Source: Thunnus maccoyii (lineage: Eukaryota; Chordata; Actinopteri; Scombriformes; Scombridae). Taken from it: a stretch of 64,000 nt of DNA. The notes beneath the pieces were generated by a model. It was not told the DNA's origin. It did not search any database and saw only the letters and a list, made by a program, of their open reading frames with translations. Shown here in pieces: positions 62,335-64,000 of this stretch. The stretch lies in contig NC_056550.1 of NCBI RefSeq assembly GCF_910596095.1, forward strand, positions 10,042,501 to 10,106,500, in the 5' to 3' direction. How positions within the stretch are numbered: position 1 is the stretch's first letter; each line of letters starts with the position of its first letter. The translations under genes were made by a program, and so were the position numbers.

Positions 62335-62594
62335 TAAAGGCCTTTTTCACAGCAGACACTTTGACTTGTCATAGTAGAAAAAGCACAGGTGTGTAGATTA
62401 CGTTAACAATGGCTCTGTTCTATTCAAGTGTCTCAGTAAGTCATGACAGTGTGACAGTGAGCCAGCGTGCAGAATAGCAAAACCCCGAAACTGAAGCAGC
62501 TGGATGGAGTTCAGCCATCATTAGTTTAGTTATTTACACCTGTGCTTTTCCTACTGTGACATGTCAAAATGTCCTCTGTGAAAAAGGACTTTTC
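62335..62594. mobile_element. foldback MITE with about 60-bp inverted arms
   Basis: The left arm 'ccTTTTTCACAGcagacactttgacttgtcatagtagaaaaagcacaggtgt' (from 62341) is matched in reverse by 'acacctgtgcttttcctactgtgacatgtcaaaatgtcctCTGTGAAAAAgg' (to 62587). Mismatches are few. The loop is about 130 bases and there is no coding sequence. Confidence 0.7.
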
Positions 62595-62789
62595 TGCTCC
62601 ACCACCTAACACTAGACACTGCTACAACGCAAAGGGGGGAATTTTGCAAAATATTTTACAATTTTACAAAACATGAATGGTCTGGGTATTCTCGATTGGG
62701 CTGGCGCACTTGGCAGCCTCGTGCTTGTGTTTTGATTAAACATGAGTTTTCTTACTCATCACACACCAGTATGTTTTTTCTCCTTTATA

Positions 62790-62885
62790 CCTGTCCATGT
62801 GTCTTTTTGACAATACCTGACTGATGGAAACTTTTCCCACACTGGTCACACGTATATGATTTCTCTCCAGTGTGGACACGCTGGT
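62790..62885 (-). pseudogene. decayed C2H2 zinc-finger fragment
   Basis: On the minus strand, the sequence from about 62885 reads [18 protein letters not shown], the classic finger linker plus the first half of a C2H2 finger. An extra A after the codons KK then shifts the frame, so the histidine pair is lost and a stop follows shortly. Neighbouring fingers are not recognisable. It is probably a dead scrap of a KRAB/FinTRIM-type or other zinc-finger gene; the last exon of a gene lying to the right cannot be excluded but is unlikely. Confidence 0.65.
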
Positions 62886-63175
62886 TGCTGAAAATTAGCT
62901 TCAGATAAACTTTTGAGTGCATTCACTCGTTCCTTGGGGTATTGTGGCTGGACCTGAACTTTGACCTCCCTTTGGAGAGATGAGGGGAAGGGAACAGAAA
63001 AATAAACACAGAAACAAACAAAACACACAATTATTATGGTTATTACCCTGAATTAGCAGCAGGAAGTCATTTATTATCCTTAAACAAGGATGAGTACTAA
63101 AGTCAGTGTGACTGACTGTGCTCACTAGGGTGTGCTATGGATTCAGTTATGCCTGGAAAGGTTACAGTCTTATTG

Positions 63176-63178
<3 letters not shown>

Positions 63179-63226
<48 letters not shown>
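63179..63226 (+). repeat. (CA)n microsatellite
   Basis: Pure ca run of about 46 bases. Confidence 0.95.
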
Positions 63227-63227
<1 letters not shown>

Positions 63228-63929
63228 TAGAGACAGGGAGATGGGACTTGCATTATTGTTCATGTTTAAATTCAACTTTGAATTAAAGCTGCTGAAATTA
63301 GTAGATCTGAATTGATTTCGGACAATGTATGGTTTCATATAGTGCACATGTGCTTGTTTTACCCTCAAGTTATACAGGCACAAAGTAATAAAATTAAAGT
63401 AATAAAAGTAAAAGTAAAAGTATGTTGTTTATGTTTATTTTAATTATCATATTAATGTAAGAACATTTGTGTACATAACACATAATAGAGTTGGAAGTTC
63501 AGTCATTCAGGGGGACCTCAGAAGGCATTCAAATTGCAACTGGTAGTAATATCCACAGGAAGCATCTACAATACAGTTGGCATGAGTATCACCTTATTGT
63601 TTCCTAAACAATTTATGTATGTCAACTAGACCAAGGTAACAGTTCATCATAATGATGCTTTGATTTTTAAAAATGCTTTACACAACATCTTTAAATATCG
63701 GCACTTGTTGCATCTTCCTCCACCTCTCACTCCTGTTTCTCACTGACATGACAGGTGTGTGTTGCATATATTGCTACGTAGGTCTTTGCAGTCTACAGTT
63801 GTTTCTGTTCAAACACATTTAAACCTTGTGACCGAGCTGTTTTATTGGCTCACTGGCATCATGGGAAAAGGTGGTTGGTCGACAGAGTGTCATCCATCTG
63901 GCTTTGCGATCAGAGAACAAAGAGGTGTG

Positions 63930-63956
63930 TTATGTGTGCATGTGTGTGTGTGTGTA

Positions 63957-63989
<33 letters not shown>

Positions 63990-63990
63990 C
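63930..63990 (+). repeat. (TG)n microsatellite at window end
   Basis: Interrupted tg run near the right edge of the window. Confidence 0.9.
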
Positions 63991-64000
63991 TGTGGATGAA

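Overview
This is vertebrate nuclear DNA, almost certainly from a teleost fish (probably a percomorph; the species cannot be read from the window). It has spliced genes with GT-AG introns, long CA/GA microsatellites, L2-type LINE and tRNA-SINE debris, and many short hAT-like and TTAA-type DNA elements. Four genes are identifiable. I assembled them exon by exon from splice sites, reading phase and remembered protein families. Their order and relative orientation are those I remember for human 16p13 (NUBP1, CIITA, DEXI, CLEC16A), here read from the opposite strand.

Layout. (1) 1-1435: 3' part of a decayed L2-like LINE inside a clec16a intron. (2) 1586-13763, minus: clec16a coding exons 1-8, the gene continuing off the left edge. 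(3) About 13764-14557: compact divergent promoter region between clec16a and dexi. (4) 14689-14958, plus: dexi, a one-exon CDS after a probable 5' non-coding exon. (5) 14959-19378: no gene seen; 3' UTRs and spacer. (6) 19379-42754, minus: ciita, the MHC class II transactivator, in 22 coding exons that join to an open frame of 1588 residues. (7) 42755-47732: spacer with repeats. (8) 47733-60744, minus: nubp1 in 10 coding exons giving 322 residues. (9) 60745-64000: spacer with a foldback MITE, a decayed C2H2 zinc-finger scrap and CA repeats.

Functions, from family knowledge. CLEC16A acts in endolysosomal trafficking and mitophagy. DEXI is a small membrane protein. CIITA is the non-DNA-binding master coactivator of MHC class II genes. 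NUBP1 is a P-loop NTPase scaffold of the cytosolic iron-sulfur assembly machinery. They are not an operon; what links them is conserved linkage.

The most noteworthy points are: a very large ciita first exon (366 codons) with a CARD-like start resembling the mammalian dendritic-cell (type I) isoform; ten consecutive frame-neutral exons in the ciita acidic/PST region; a nubp1 exon squeezed between two UG repeats; an almost perfect 879-bp tandem duplication in nubp1; an 18-bp-period array of palindromes matching p53-family half-sites in a ciita intron; and several nested or foldback DNA transposons, some with intact target-site duplications. I saw no evidence of a wholly new multi-gene system.
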